A stretch of DNA of 64,000 nucleotides from JANNNX01 sp031398745 (GTDB taxonomy: Bacteria > Actinomycetota > Acidimicrobiia > Acidimicrobiales > CADCSY01): positions 4,284 to 68,283 of the forward strand of contig JANNNX010000008.1 of the NCBI GenBank assembly GCA_031398745.1. Reading direction: 5' to 3'. Position 1 is the first letter of the stretch. The number at the start of each line of letters is the position of its first letter. This document shows, piece by piece, positions 24,489 to 33,020 of this stretch. Under the pieces are notes generated by a model that was not told the origin of the DNA, made no database searches, and was given only the letters and a program-made list of their open reading frames with translations. Made by a program: the position numbers and the translations under genes.

Positions 24489-25622
24489 TCAGAAGGCGGT
24501 TTCGGACGTTTGACGACCGCTCTCGATCGCCCGGCGCCATCGGCGTTCAGAACGCCTCGTGTACGCAGGTCGTGCCGATACCAGGGCGCCGCTCGCGGGC
24601 GCGCGAATGACGACGTAGCCGGGTACCGGCCCCGCCACATCGAACTCGCCCGCAGTTGGGAAACCGAGTCGCCCGACGCGCCACCGGGGCATGGAGACGA
24701 AGGTGAGGACGTGCCCCTCCGGGGCGTCCTTCGGACGTAGCAGGACAACAGCTCGGATGGATCCCCGGAAGCCTGGGATCACGACGTGTCGACCGTCGAG
24801 TGGTCGCCACGAGAACGTTGACAACATCGCTCGCTGCCGAGCGCTCCTGACGAGCCCCCATATCCCCGTGATGAGGGCGAGCACAGATCCCGCGAGGGCA
24901 AAGCTCATCGGCCACACCGTCAGCGGCGACTGATTCGTCTCACCAGGCACGCTGACGTGGTCCGGGTCGTCTGGATCCACGAGAACAACGATGGCTTGGC
25001 CTGGCCGGTAGAGCGGACTCTCGGCATCGAGGTGGATCCGCTCGCGGCGACCATCACCTCGCCACACGAAGGACACCTCGATCGCGCCACCGTCGCCTTG
25101 AATGATGTTCACGACGGTTCCTGGAATCCGCTCGCCATGCGCTTCCAGATCCTCTGCTCGGTTCTCCACGACGATGGCTGCGACGGTGAACACCACCAGG
25201 AGGACGAGGCCCCCGCCAGTCCAGACCCAGCATCGCTGCCGATACCGACGCAGGAAGGCCGAGGCGTTGGCGTCCATCGCCGGCGGCCCGTCCGGGCCGG
25301 CATCGGTCCCGGGAGAAACGCGTCGCCACCACTTCCGAGCGACGCGCGACCCAAAGACGAGTGTCGCCCCCAGCGCCCCGGACGTGGTCGCACCGAGGGT
25401 TTGGTTGAAGGACTCGGTGCGGCACTCACCATCGTCGTGTGTCACGACGGCGACGAGCGATACCCCGCAGTCGAGGTCCCGTTCTTCGATCTCCACAGAG
25501 ACAACCAGTGCGACCGCGACGATGAGAAAGAAGGCTCCGATGAGCAAGCGCAAGCCGGTGAGCAGGAGGCGTCCGGCTCGCGGGAGCACCGGTCCACCAT
25601 CGGGCAGGCTCGCAGTCGTCAC
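24489..25622 (-). CDS. DUF3592-like membrane protein
   Basis: 377 residues with four hydrophobic segments: near residues 15-45, 70-90 (weak), 130-152 and 235-258. Between the third and fourth lies a compact beta domain (ERIPGTVVNIIQGDGGAIEVSFVWRGDG .. YRPGQAIVVLVDPDDPDHV) of the DUF3592 type. The C-terminal cytoplasmic part repeats a similar beta pattern. The start is GTG. Function unknown. Confidence 0.75.
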   Translation of the reverse strand: MTTASLPDGGPVLPRAGRLLLTGLRLLIGAFFLIVAVALVVSVEIEERDLDCGVSLVAVVTHDDGECRTESFNQTLGATTSGALGATLVFGSRVARKWWRRVSPGTDAGPDGPPAMDANASAFLRRYRQRCWVWTGGGLVLLVVFTVAAIVVENRAEDLEAHGERIPGTVVNIIQGDGGAIEVSFVWRGDGRRERIHLDAESPLYRPGQAIVVLVDPDDPDHVSVPGETNQSPLTVWPMSFALAGSVLALITGIWGLVRSARQRAMLSTFSWRPLDGRHVVIPGFRGSIRAVVLLRPKDAPEGHVLTFVSMPRWRVGRLGFPTAGEFDVAGPVPGYVVIRAPASGALVSARPAYTRRSERRWRRAIESGRQTSETAF

Positions 25623-25794
25623 GTCAGGACCGGGATTAGAAGCAGGGCCACGTGGATCTCGCGTCGATCATCAGTCGGATCGGCGAACGTGAGCACCGCC
25701 CGGGCACCGCGCTCAGAGACCATCCGCAGAGCAGAGTACGAAACCGGCGCGCTGAAAGCCGCGAGCGCGGGCCGCGCTTCGCCCGGAGGCGCAG

Positions 25795-25824
25795 TGACAG
25801 ATATGTTACCGCAGGTGGTAACAT
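25795..25824 (+). promoter_or_regulatory. Promoter with overlapping dyad (operator)
   Basis: A -35-like TGACAG (25795-25800), an 18-nt spacer and a -10 TAACAT (25819-25824) lie 7 nt before the GTG at 25832. The inverted repeat ATGTTACC-N6-GGTAACAT (25803-25824) covers the spacer and the whole -10 box. A repressor bound here would block transcription of the DUF4160/HTH pair; the HTH protein of that pair is the obvious candidate. Confidence 0.6.
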
Positions 25825-25831
25825 CAAGTGC

Positions 25832-26025
25832 GTGTCGAGGGTCCGGCGCGGCGGCTTCGTCTTCGTAACGTGGGTCGGCGACCACGCTCCTCGGCATGTG
25901 CACGTGTTCGGGACAGTCGGCTGGTCGTGAAGTGGGATCTGCACAGCGGCCAGGCGATGGAGGGAGCCACGACCAGGGCGGTGCGCAAGCTCATCGACGC
26001 TCTCGTGGAAGAGGGACTGCTGTGA
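25832..26025 (+). pseudogene. DUF4160-like gene with a one-base frameshift
   Basis: From GTG 25832 the frame reads VTWVGDHAPRHVHVFGTVGW and stops at 25930. The DUF4160 hallmark HAPRHVHVF is in this frame, but the expected continuation (RDSRLVVKWDLHSGQAMEG .. LIDALVEEGLL, to TGA 26025) is in another frame. Adding one base near 25909 (TTCGG to TTCCGG) joins them as HVHVF-R-D-S-R-L. The downstream half overlaps the next start (GTGA), the arrangement of an intact operon. It is either a recent mutation or a sequencing error. Confidence 0.7.
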
Positions 26026-26507
26026 AGATCCAGAAGGTCGAGCCAGACAAGCGGCGGCGGCGATTCGACGTGACCACGCGTCGCGGTGTCCTGCCGTTCC
26101 CCTACGGCCGTTGTGACCCGGCGCCGTCACCGCACGACCGGCTCGTGGAGGTGTTCGTCGACCCAGACCTCGGGCGCGAGGCCTTCACCTATCGCCTGGA
26201 GTCCGGCGCGGAAGGAAGTGTGCACGTCGACTCGGTGCTCGACGTGAACGCCGACCCCGACTACCTGGCCCGGCTCGAGCTGTATCGGCTGACGCTGGAG
26301 GCGAAGGAGCGGCTGGGGGCTTCGGGCCTGTCAGTGCGAGACGCCGCCGCTCGCATCGGGACGAGCCCACCGCAGCTCTACCGGCTGCTCGATCCGACGA
26401 ACTACTCGAAGTCGGCGCGGCAGTTGCTCGCGCTGCTCGCCCTCGGCGGGGCCTCGGTGCAGGTCACCGACGGCCTGCCGGGGCGCCACCGCTCCGTGCC
26501 GGCGTGA
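26022..26507 (+). CDS. HTH protein paired with DUF4160 (antitoxin-like)
   Basis: 161 residues. The N-terminal 90 residues form a beta-rich domain (RRFDVTTRRGVLPFPYGRCD .. FTYRLESGAEGSVHVDSVLD). The C-terminal 60 residues contain an XRE-like helix-turn-helix (LSVRDAAARIGTSPPQLYRLLD). GTG at 26022 overlaps the stop of the DUF4160 frame. DUF4160 genes commonly precede DUF2442-like/HTH genes in pairs that look like toxin-antitoxin modules, though the activity is not established. This protein probably binds the dyad at 25803-25824. Confidence 0.8.
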   Translation: MKIQKVEPDKRRRRFDVTTRRGVLPFPYGRCDPAPSPHDRLVEVFVDPDLGREAFTYRLESGAEGSVHVDSVLDVNADPDYLARLELYRLTLEAKERLGASGLSVRDAAARIGTSPPQLYRLLDPTNYSKSARQLLALLALGGASVQVTDGLPGRHRSVPA

Positions 26508-26676
26508 TCGGTCCCTCGATGATGTTGCGTGCTGTCTCGTCGATCACGCGAGTACTCACACAACTTTCCCAATCCCGATGACAACATCTGACACGCCTGA
26601 ACACGACGAGAGGAGGAGGCGAAGCGAGAACCAGCAGTGCAACCGGGGCTTCCTGGGTGAACCGGCTGCTCGGGTG

Positions 26677-26752
26677 TGGCGCGCTCGGAGGGATTCGAAC
26701 CCCCAACCTTCTGATCCGTAGTCAGATGCTCTATCCGTTGAGCTACGAGCGC
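26677..26752 (-). tRNA. tRNA-Arg (ACG)
   Basis: The minus strand folds as a full cloverleaf: acceptor GCGCTCG/CGAGCGC, D-arm GCTC..GAGC, anticodon stem TCTGA/TCAGA around CTACGGA (anticodon ACG), and a T-arm with TTCGAAT. Discriminator G and an encoded CCA follow. Its first 10 nt overlap the 3' end of the PAP2 gene on the same strand. Confidence 0.97.
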
Positions 26753-27657
26753 CGGGTGGACGGGCGAGTGTAGTGGCCGCCCTTGCCCGGGCTCCCGGCC
26801 GGAGCTGTCTCCTCGGCGACCAGCTCGGCCAGCTCGACCGGCGCACCGAAGTGGAGCAGCCGGCCCCCGAAGGCGATCGAGCACAGGGCGAACCAGGCCC
26901 AGCCGATCAGCAGGCCGGCGACTACGTCGGTGAACCAGTGGACGCCGAGCAGCACCCGGGTCGAGGCCACCGCGGCCGCCACCCCCGCCGCCACCCCGGC
27001 GAGCACAGCCTGGGTCCGCCGGGAGCGACCCCGGCCGAGCACCAGGGCCAGCGCCGCGCACGTCGCCGCGGCGGCCACCGCATGGCCCGAGGGGAACGAC
27101 GTCGAGGAGAAGCCGGTCAGCTGGTTGAGGTCGGGCCGGGCCCGATCGATGCCCCACTTGATCGAGTTGGCGATCAGCACCTGGCCGGCCACCACGACGG
27201 TGAGGAAGGCGAACACCGCCCCGCCTCGTTGCCGACGTCGCTCGAGCAGCCACACCACCACCGACCCCGCGATGACCGTCTCGCTGCCCCCGGGCCGGGT
27301 CAGGATCCGCAACACCTCCGACGATGTCTCGGTGGCGTGCCGAGCCGCCCACTCGGCGATGCCCAGGTCGAGCTCGGCCAGGCCCTCGTTGCTGCGGACC
27401 ATCTCCAGGATGACCCCGGCGCCGACCGCTCCCACCACCACCGTCGCCCCGGCCACGGTGAGCGCCAGGCCCGTTGTCCGCCCCGGGTCGAGCCGGCGGC
27501 GGAGGTAGCCGGCCAGCCCCGGATGGCGCTCGACCTCCTCGACCACCCCCGGGCCGGTGAGGTGGGGCGACTCGATGGCCGGCCAACGCAGGGCCAGCAC
27601 CGCCGCCGCCAGGCCGGTCGCCACCCCGACGGCCAAGGGCACCAGCACAACCACCAT
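26743..27657 (-). CDS. PAP2-family membrane phosphatase
   Basis: 304 residues with about six membrane helices. All three phosphatase motifs are present: KWGIDRARP (K-x6-RP), SFPSGHA (PSGH) and STRVLLGVHWFTD (SR-x5-H-x3-D, with T for S-R spacing). It should dephosphorylate lipid phosphates such as phosphatidate or undecaprenyl pyrophosphate at the membrane. ATG at 27657 has GAGGAGGAC upstream. The TAG stop lies inside the 5' end of tRNA-Arg, so mRNA and tRNA processing may compete. A diacylglycerol-kinase-like gene is divergent. Confidence 0.9.
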   Translation of the reverse strand: MVVVLVPLAVGVATGLAAAVLALRWPAIESPHLTGPGVVEEVERHPGLAGYLRRRLDPGRTTGLALTVAGATVVVGAVGAGVILEMVRSNEGLAELDLGIAEWAARHATETSSEVLRILTRPGGSETVIAGSVVVWLLERRRQRGGAVFAFLTVVVAGQVLIANSIKWGIDRARPDLNQLTGFSSTSFPSGHAVAAAATCAALALVLGRGRSRRTQAVLAGVAAGVAAAVASTRVLLGVHWFTDVVAGLLIGWAWFALCSIAFGGRLLHFGAPVELAELVAEETAPAGSPGKGGHYTRPSTRRS

Positions 27658-27826
27658 CTCGTCCTCCTCGAGGCCCGGTCTACCCTCCGATCCCGAGGGG
27701 GTAAACGAGGGCCGAGCCAAACATGGACACCACCTCACGCCACGATGGCGGGCCTATGACGAGCCCGCTCCACGCCCCCTACGAGGCCACCGCCGCCGGC
27801 CTGTCCGGGCCTCGATCGGAGCCCAC

Positions 27827-28714
27827 GTGACCACGGTGGCGGTGGTCGCCCACCAGCGCAAGCACCTCGGCGGCGGGCTGGGCGAGCTGCGCTCGGCTCT
27901 GGCCGCCGAGGGCGTGGTCGAGCCCCTGTGGTTCGAGGTGCCGAAGAGCAAGAAGGCCCCGGCCCGAGCCCGCGAAGCCCTCGAGCAGGGTGCCGACCTG
28001 GTCTTCGTCTGGGGCGGTGACGGCATGGTCCAGTGCTGCATCGATGCCTTGGCCGGCACCGGCACCACCGTCGCCATCGTTCCGGCCGGCACCGCCAACC
28101 TCCTCGCCACCAACCTCGGCATCCCCCAGGACATTGGCGCCGCAGTCTCGATCGGTCTCCACGGACAGCGGCGGCGCCTCGACGTCGGTGTCGTCAACGG
28201 CGAGCGGTTCGCGGTCATGGCCGGAGCCGGCTTCGACGCCCACCTGATCGGCCGGGCCGACGCCGGCCTCAAGGACCGGATCGGCCGCGCCGCCTACGTG
28301 CTGACCAGCCTCCAGGCCATGCGGGCACCCAAGATCGGGATGCGCATCGACGTCGACGGTGACCGGTGGTTCGAAGGTGAAGCCGGGATGGTCCTGGTCG
28401 GCAACGTGGGCACGGTGATGGGCGGCCTCGAGGTGTTCCCCCATGCCCGACCCGACGACGGCCTCCTGGAGGTGGGGGTGGTGACCGCCGGCGGCCTCCG
28501 CCAGTGGATCGGCGTCATCGGCCACACGCTGCGGCACCAGGCCGACGGCTCGTCGCTGGTCCACATGACCGTGGGTCATGAGGTCGACGTGCGCCTGGAC
28601 GCCAAGACGGCCTACGAACTCGACGGCGGTGCCCGCGCCAAGGTCACGCGGCTGAGGATCGAGATCGAGCCCGCCGCCATCGCCATCTGTGTGCCGGCCG
28701 AGGGTGACCAGTGA
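27827..28714 (+). CDS. Diacylglycerol/lipid kinase-like protein
   Basis: 295 residues of the DAGK catalytic family. FVWGGDGMVQ is the GGDGT nucleotide motif with Met for Thr, and VPAGTANLLATNLG is the second signature. The C-terminal beta domain ends with LDAKTAYELDGGARA. It would phosphorylate diacylglycerol or another lipid. GTG at 27827 starts the first beta strand directly; there is no good ribosome-binding site. Divergent to a PAP2 phosphatase, so a kinase/phosphatase pair acting on a lipid is plausible. Confidence 0.88.
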   Translation: MTTVAVVAHQRKHLGGGLGELRSALAAEGVVEPLWFEVPKSKKAPARAREALEQGADLVFVWGGDGMVQCCIDALAGTGTTVAIVPAGTANLLATNLGIPQDIGAAVSIGLHGQRRRLDVGVVNGERFAVMAGAGFDAHLIGRADAGLKDRIGRAAYVLTSLQAMRAPKIGMRIDVDGDRWFEGEAGMVLVGNVGTVMGGLEVFPHARPDDGLLEVGVVTAGGLRQWIGVIGHTLRHQADGSSLVHMTVGHEVDVRLDAKTAYELDGGARAKVTRLRIEIEPAAIAICVPAEGDQ

Positions 28715-28722
28715 GCGCTCTC

Positions 28723-28770
28723 GGGTCACCAATAGCTGCCGGGCAACCCGTGGTGACCCCGGAAGCGGGG
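28723..28770. terminator. Inverted repeats between convergent genes
   Basis: GGGTCACCA (28723-28731) and TGGTGACCC (28751-28759) form 9-bp arms around a 19-nt loop, followed by CCCCG-GAAG-CGGGG (28757-28770). They sit in the 57-nt gap between the convergent lipid-kinase and citrate-synthase genes, where a bidirectional terminator is expected. No T-run is present. Confidence 0.45.
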
Positions 28771-28771
28771 T

Positions 28772-29878
28772 TCAGGGGCGGGTGACGACCGTGTCCCAGC
28801 CCTCGACCGCGTCGGGGGGGCGGGTTGCCGGGCCGACGTAGCGGGCCGAGGGACGGATGAGCCGACCCGTCCGCTTCTGCTCGAGGATGTGGGCCGACCA
28901 GCCGGCGGTGCGGGCGCAGGTGAACATCGGGGTGAACATGTGGGCCGGCACCTCGGCGAAGTCGAGGATGACCGCCGCCCAGAACTCGACGTTGGTGGCC
29001 AGCACCCGGTCGGGGCGGCGGCTGTGGAGCTCGTCGAGGGCGGCCTGCTCGAGGGCGACCGCCACCTCGTAGCGGGGAGCACCCAACTCCTCGGCGGTGC
29101 GTCGCAGCACCCGGGCCCGGGGGTCCTCGGCCCGGTAGACCCGGTGCCCGAAGCCCATGAGCCGCTCGCCCTTGTCGAGCACGCCCTTCACGTAGCCGGC
29201 GGCGTCGCCCGAGTCCTCGACCGCTTCGAGCATGTGGAGCACCCGCGACGGCGCACCCCCGTGGAGCGGGCCGGACATGGCGCCCACCGCGGCCGACAGC
29301 GAGGCGGCCACGTCGGCACCGGTCGAGGCGACCACCCGGGCGGTGAAGGTCGAGGCGTTCATGCCGTGCTCGGCGGCCGAGATCCAATAGGCGTCGACCG
29401 CCTTCACGTGGCGGGGGTCGGGCTCGCCCCGCCAGCGGATCATGAACCGCTCGACGATGGTCGTGGCCTGGTCGACCAACGACTGGGGGACCATGGGCTG
29501 GCCGAGGCCACGGGCCGACTGGGCCACGAACGACAGCGCCATGACCGAAGCTCGGGCCAGGTCGTTGCGGGCCTGGGCCTCGTCGATGTCGAGCAGCTGG
29601 CCGAAGCCCCAGGCCGGAGCGAGCATGGCCAGGGCGCTCTGGACGTCGACCCGCACGTCGCCCGAGTGCACGGGCAGCGGGAAGGGCTCGGCCGGGGGCA
29701 GGCCGGGGGCGAAGCGGTTGTCGACCAGCAGGCCCCACACGTCGCCGAAGCTGACCCGCCCGACGAGGTCCTCGATGTCGACGCCCCGGTAACGCAGGGC
29801 GCCACCCTCCTTGTCGGGCTCGGCGATCTCGGTCTCGAAGGCGACCACGCCCTCCAAGCCGGGGGAGAAGTCAGACAT
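28772..29878 (-). CDS. Citrate synthase (type 2 family)
   Basis: 368 residues. Citrate-synthase blocks include EHGMNASTF (catalytic His region), GPLHGGAPS, MGFGHRVYRAEDPRA, and the C-terminal FTPMFTCARTAGWSAHILEQ and RLIRPSARYVGP. The usual NVDFYS motif with catalytic Asp reads NVEFWAA here, so the acid is Glu. This change and the C-terminus recall the actinobacterial second citrate synthase (CitA-like), so 2-methylcitrate activity is also possible. ATG at 29878 begins the conserved N-terminus; 23 open codons before it are not conserved-looking. Confidence 0.9.
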   Translation of the reverse strand: MSDFSPGLEGVVAFETEIAEPDKEGGALRYRGVDIEDLVGRVSFGDVWGLLVDNRFAPGLPPAEPFPLPVHSGDVRVDVQSALAMLAPAWGFGQLLDIDEAQARNDLARASVMALSFVAQSARGLGQPMVPQSLVDQATTIVERFMIRWRGEPDPRHVKAVDAYWISAAEHGMNASTFTARVVASTGADVAASLSAAVGAMSGPLHGGAPSRVLHMLEAVEDSGDAAGYVKGVLDKGERLMGFGHRVYRAEDPRARVLRRTAEELGAPRYEVAVALEQAALDELHSRRPDRVLATNVEFWAAVILDFAEVPAHMFTPMFTCARTAGWSAHILEQKRTGRLIRPSARYVGPATRPPDAVEGWDTVVTRP

Positions 29879-29951
29879 CAGTGGCCCCTTGCGATGGATT
29901 CCTGGTGGAAGGCCCATTCTCGCGGCTCGGCCCCGATGGTGCACCACCGGC

Positions 29952-30371
29952 CTAGTCGGGAGGATCGGCTCCGCGGCGCGGCCGCCGGCTCTCCAGGTGA
30001 CGGGTGGCCAGCGCGGCCGGCGCGCAGGCCAACCAGCCGTCGAGGATGGCCTCCCGGACCGCCCGCCGGCCCGCCACCCGCAGCTCGATCAGCACCGCGG
30101 CGTAGCCGTCGAAGTGGGGGATGGTGAAGACGCCGGCGGTCCCGGCGGCCAGGATCGCTTCCTTGTCATCGAGGTCCTCGACCCGGACGGCCAGGATCGG
30201 TTCTTCCGGGGGGACGACATCACCGAAGCGCCGGAGGTCGGCCTTGCTGTACGGCCGCTCCCAGGCGAACGCCTTGCCGCCCACCGACCAGGTCCGGTGC
30301 CCGTGGCGCTCGCCCTCCACCGTCTCGGGCAGTGCCAAGGCCATTTGAGCCACGTCCTCGAGCCTGACCAC
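29952..30371 (-). CDS. MmcQ/YjbR family protein
   Basis: 139 residues matching the MmcQ/YjbR fold: LPETVEGERHGHRTWSVGGKAFAWERP, then PILAVRVEDLDDKEAIL, TIPHFDGYAAVLIEL, and a C-terminal DGWLACAPAALATRHL. Members are small DNA-binding-like proteins of unclear function. GTG at 30371 begins the conserved helix LEDVAQMALALPET. Divergent from the homocysteine methyltransferase-family gene. Confidence 0.85.
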   Translation of the reverse strand: MVRLEDVAQMALALPETVEGERHGHRTWSVGGKAFAWERPYSKADLRRFGDVVPPEEPILAVRVEDLDDKEAILAAGTAGVFTIPHFDGYAAVLIELRVAGRRAVREAILDGWLACAPAALATRHLESRRPRRGADPPD

Positions 30372-30475
30372 GGCCGAGACCGTATCGGCGGTTGGACCAC
30401 AGATCGACGGGGCGCCGCCACGCCCCGCCCGCCTACCGTCGGCGACAACACGAACGACTCGGCAAGGAGCACCCG

Positions 30476-31384
30476 ATGCCCACACCTCTGCTCACGGACA
30501 GCGGATTGGAGACGTGGCTGATCTTCCAGCGCGGCGTCGACCTGCCCGATTTCGCCGCCTTCCCGCTCGTGGAGGACGACGCCGGTCGGGACCTCCTGGC
30601 CGAGTACTTCCGGGACCACCTTCAGATCGCGACCCAGGCCGGCGCCGGGCTGGTCCTCGAGACCCCGACGTGGCGGGCCAGCGCCGATTGGGGAACACGG
30701 CTGGGCTACGACGCGGCCGCCCTCGACCGGATCAACCGCGCCGCCGTCGCCTTCCTCCGCGAACTGGGCCACGAGTTCCACGGGCTCGACCTGACCATCA
30801 GCGGCAACCTCGGCCCCCGAGGCGACGGCTACAGCCCGGCCAACCTGCTCACGCCGGACGAGGCCGCGACCTACCACCGGGCCCAGATCGAGTCACTGGC
30901 TGGTGGCGGCGCCGATCGCGTCACGCTGTTGACGGCCACCCACACCGGCGAGGCCACCGGCGTGGTGCGGGCCGCCGCGCAGGTGGGCATCCCGGTGGTC
31001 ATCTCGTTCACGGTCGAGACCGATGGCCGACTGCCCAACGGGCAACCGCTGCACCAGGCGATCGCCGAGGTGGACGAGGCGACCCAAGGCGCCGCCGTGC
31101 ACTTCGGCGTCAACTGCGCTCATCCAGACCACTTCAGCTCGGCCCTCGACGCCGACCCGGGCGCGACCGCCCGGGTGGCGCTGCTGCGCGCCAACGCCTC
31201 GCGGGCCAGCCACGCCGAGCTCGACGAGGCCGACGAGCTCGACGCCGGCGACCCCGAGGAGCTCGCCTCCCTCTACGGGGGACTAGTCGCCCGCCACCCG
31301 CACCTCGCGGTGCTGGGCGGCTGCTGTGGCACCGACGGACGCCACGTCGAGGCCATCGCCCGGGCCTGCATCCCGGCTACCTGA
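30476..31384 (+). CDS. Homocysteine S-methyltransferase family protein
   Basis: 302 residues with the Zn-dependent TIM-barrel pattern: LTDSGLETWLIFQRGVDLP at the N-terminus, NLGPRGDGY, FGVNCAHPDHF (first Cys ligand) and GGCCGTDGRHVEAIA (Cys-Cys ligands). It transfers a methyl group from a donor such as S-methylmethionine to a thiol. The donor is unknown; no corrinoid domain is present. An AAGGAG ribosome-binding site precedes the ATG. Confidence 0.87.
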   Translation: MPTPLLTDSGLETWLIFQRGVDLPDFAAFPLVEDDAGRDLLAEYFRDHLQIATQAGAGLVLETPTWRASADWGTRLGYDAAALDRINRAAVAFLRELGHEFHGLDLTISGNLGPRGDGYSPANLLTPDEAATYHRAQIESLAGGGADRVTLLTATHTGEATGVVRAAAQVGIPVVISFTVETDGRLPNGQPLHQAIAEVDEATQGAAVHFGVNCAHPDHFSSALDADPGATARVALLRANASRASHAELDEADELDAGDPEELASLYGGLVARHPHLAVLGGCCGTDGRHVEAIARACIPAT

Positions 31385-31431
31385 GCGACGGTCGGTCCCG
31401 CCTCCGAGATCCGAGGTCGCCGACCGGACGC

Positions 31432-32736
31432 TCAGGCCGGCGACCGCCAGACCTCGAGGGTCCGCTTGCCCCCGAAGGCCATGCAGTCGGCGTAGGTCGG
31501 GAGCCAGATGTCGAGGCGGTTGCCCCGGATGGCGCCCCCGGTGTCGTTGGCCTTCCGCCAGCCGACGTCGTCGATGTAGATCCAGGTCCCGTAGGGGATG
31601 ACCCGGGGATCGACGGCGACCCCGCTCTCGCTGACCCACTCGCCCGTCGACGTGCGGCCCTGGAGGATGTAGCAGGTGACCACGTAGCTGCCCATCGATT
31701 CGAGGGCGGGCTCGATGACGACCTCGACGACCGGCTCCGGCTCGATGCCGGTGACCATCAGGTACCCCTCGTCGTCGGTGGTGGCGGCCACCCCGACCAC
31801 GTCCGGCTCGGCGGTGTCGGCGGCCAGGGCGCCGAGGAAGTCGGCCGCCCCGAAGGAGAACACGCCCCCGTCGGCCGCGACCATCCAATAGCCCCGGCCG
31901 TCGGTGGTGGCAGCCATGCCGACGATGTCGGCGGCCAGCGTGGTGGCGCCCATCGACCCGATGAAGCCCGCATCGCCGAAGGCGAAGATCCCGCCGTCCG
32001 ACGCCACCAGCCAGTAGCCGTCGCCCGATGGCGTGGGGGTCACGTCGACGACCGGTCGGTTGAGTGTGGTCCCGCCCATCGAGCCGAAGAAGCGGGCGTC
32101 GCCGAAGGCGAACACCCCGCCGTCGGCCGCCACCAGCCAGTAGCCACGGCCCGACGGCGTCACCGAGCCGCCGACGATCTCGGCGTTGAGGGGCGTCGAC
32201 CCCATCGAGCCCAGGAAGCCGGCGTCGCCGAAAGCGAAGATCCCGCCGTCGGCGGCCAGCAGCCAGTAGCCGGCGCCCGAGGGGGTGGCGGCGATGTCGA
32301 CGACCGGCGAGTTGAGGGTCGTCCCCCCCATCGAGCCGAAGAAGCGGGCGTCGCCGAAGGCGAACACCCCGCCGTCACGGCCGACCAGCCAGTAGCCGTC
32401 GTCGCTAGGGGTGGTGGCGATGCCGGTGACGTCGGCCACGTCGGTGGCCTCGCCGTGGTGGTCGGCGTTGCCGAAGGCGTAGACCCGCCCGGGCTCGACG
32501 CCGGCCGCGGTCACCGCCGCCGGGCTGGCCTGGGCGGTGGCGCCCACTCCGCTCGACCCGACGACGAGCGGACCAGCGCCGGTGGCGACAGTGGCGGCGG
32601 CTCCCGCGCCCAACGCGAGGGTGGGTGCGAGAGCTGTCGCCACCAGCCGCCAGAGCGACCGGGATCGGCGGTGATGGTGACGGTGGTTCCAGGTCGAGCG
32701 GATCATCTGGACCGGACGTGCAGGGACTCTGGACAT
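31432..32736 (-). CDS. Secreted repeat protein with C-terminal 3D domain
   Basis: 434 residues. An Arg/His-rich N-terminus and a hydrophobic stretch LVATALAPTLALGAGAAAT form a signal peptide. Five to six repeats of about 43 residues (YWLVAADGGVFAFGDARFFGS type) cover roughly residues 85-315. The C-terminus is a 3D domain (VAVDPRVIPYGTWIYI, NDTGGAIRGNRLDIW), with all three Asp, as found in cell-wall lytic enzymes. Probable peptidoglycan-acting secreted protein. ATG at 32736 follows GGAGAGGAG. Upstream, 32737-33020 has no gene; it holds the hairpin at 32907-32927. Confidence 0.88.
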   Translation of the reverse strand: MSRVPARPVQMIRSTWNHRHHHRRSRSLWRLVATALAPTLALGAGAAATVATGAGPLVVGSSGVGATAQASPAAVTAAGVEPGRVYAFGNADHHGEATDVADVTGIATTPSDDGYWLVGRDGGVFAFGDARFFGSMGGTTLNSPVVDIAATPSGAGYWLLAADGGIFAFGDAGFLGSMGSTPLNAEIVGGSVTPSGRGYWLVAADGGVFAFGDARFFGSMGGTTLNRPVVDVTPTPSGDGYWLVASDGGIFAFGDAGFIGSMGATTLAADIVGMAATTDGRGYWMVAADGGVFSFGAADFLGALAADTAEPDVVGVAATTDDEGYLMVTGIEPEPVVEVVIEPALESMGSYVVTCYILQGRTSTGEWVSESGVAVDPRVIPYGTWIYIDDVGWRKANDTGGAIRGNRLDIWLPTYADCMAFGGKRTLEVWRSPA

Positions 32737-32906
32737 GTGGGCTCCTCTCCGCCCCGACCGAGCCCGGACGCGCGCCAAGAGAGCTGGCGAGGGTCGGGCA
32801 CGGCTCCCCGGTGCTGGCGGCGATAACGGCTGCGTCAGCGGGGGAAGGGCGAGTAGCGGGGAACCGCGCGCCAGGGGAGCTCAGTCGAGACGTCGCCCCA
32901 CCCGAG

Positions 32907-32927
32907 GCACGAGCTCCGCTCTCGTGC
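32907..32927. repeat. 7-bp inverted repeat upstream of the 3D-domain gene
   Basis: GCACGAG and CTCGTGC are separated by 7 nt, about 170 nt before the start of the secreted 3D-domain gene, in an otherwise featureless gap between that gene and tRNA-Ser. It could be part of the leader RNA or an operator. I see no match to the c-di-AMP riboswitch consensus. Confidence 0.35.
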
Positions 32928-33020
32928 TGGTCGTGTGTGACGGGGACGTTACCCACGCCGTCATCAGTCCGTCACATCGCGCTGTGCCCGTCGTCACATA
33001 CGCGGGCGAGGGGTACGGAG

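Noticed and set aside
25619..25903. A 94-codon open frame on the minus strand whose stop overlaps the start of the DUF3592-like gene (GTGA)
   Set aside because: Its 5' half is antisense to the DUF4160 frame and the promoter dyad; only the last 60 residues look at all protein-like, with several rare codons. Evidence is too weak.
27756..27830. A 24-residue frame ending in a GTGA overlap with the lipid-kinase start
   Set aside because: No ribosome-binding site, and the sequence looks like random coding of GC-rich DNA; possibly a leader peptide but unsupported.
31900..32420. Evenly spaced repeats resembling a CRISPR-like array (also at 36780-37185)
   Set aside because: They are in frame, encode a protein repeat and vary at third positions; there are no constant repeats with unique spacers.
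32737..33020. c-di-AMP (ydaO-type) riboswitch upstream of the secreted 3D-domain gene, expected by analogy with other actinobacterial wall hydrolases
   Set aside because: The sense strand lacks the conserved GGGGAA and related blocks; only a 7-bp hairpin is seen.
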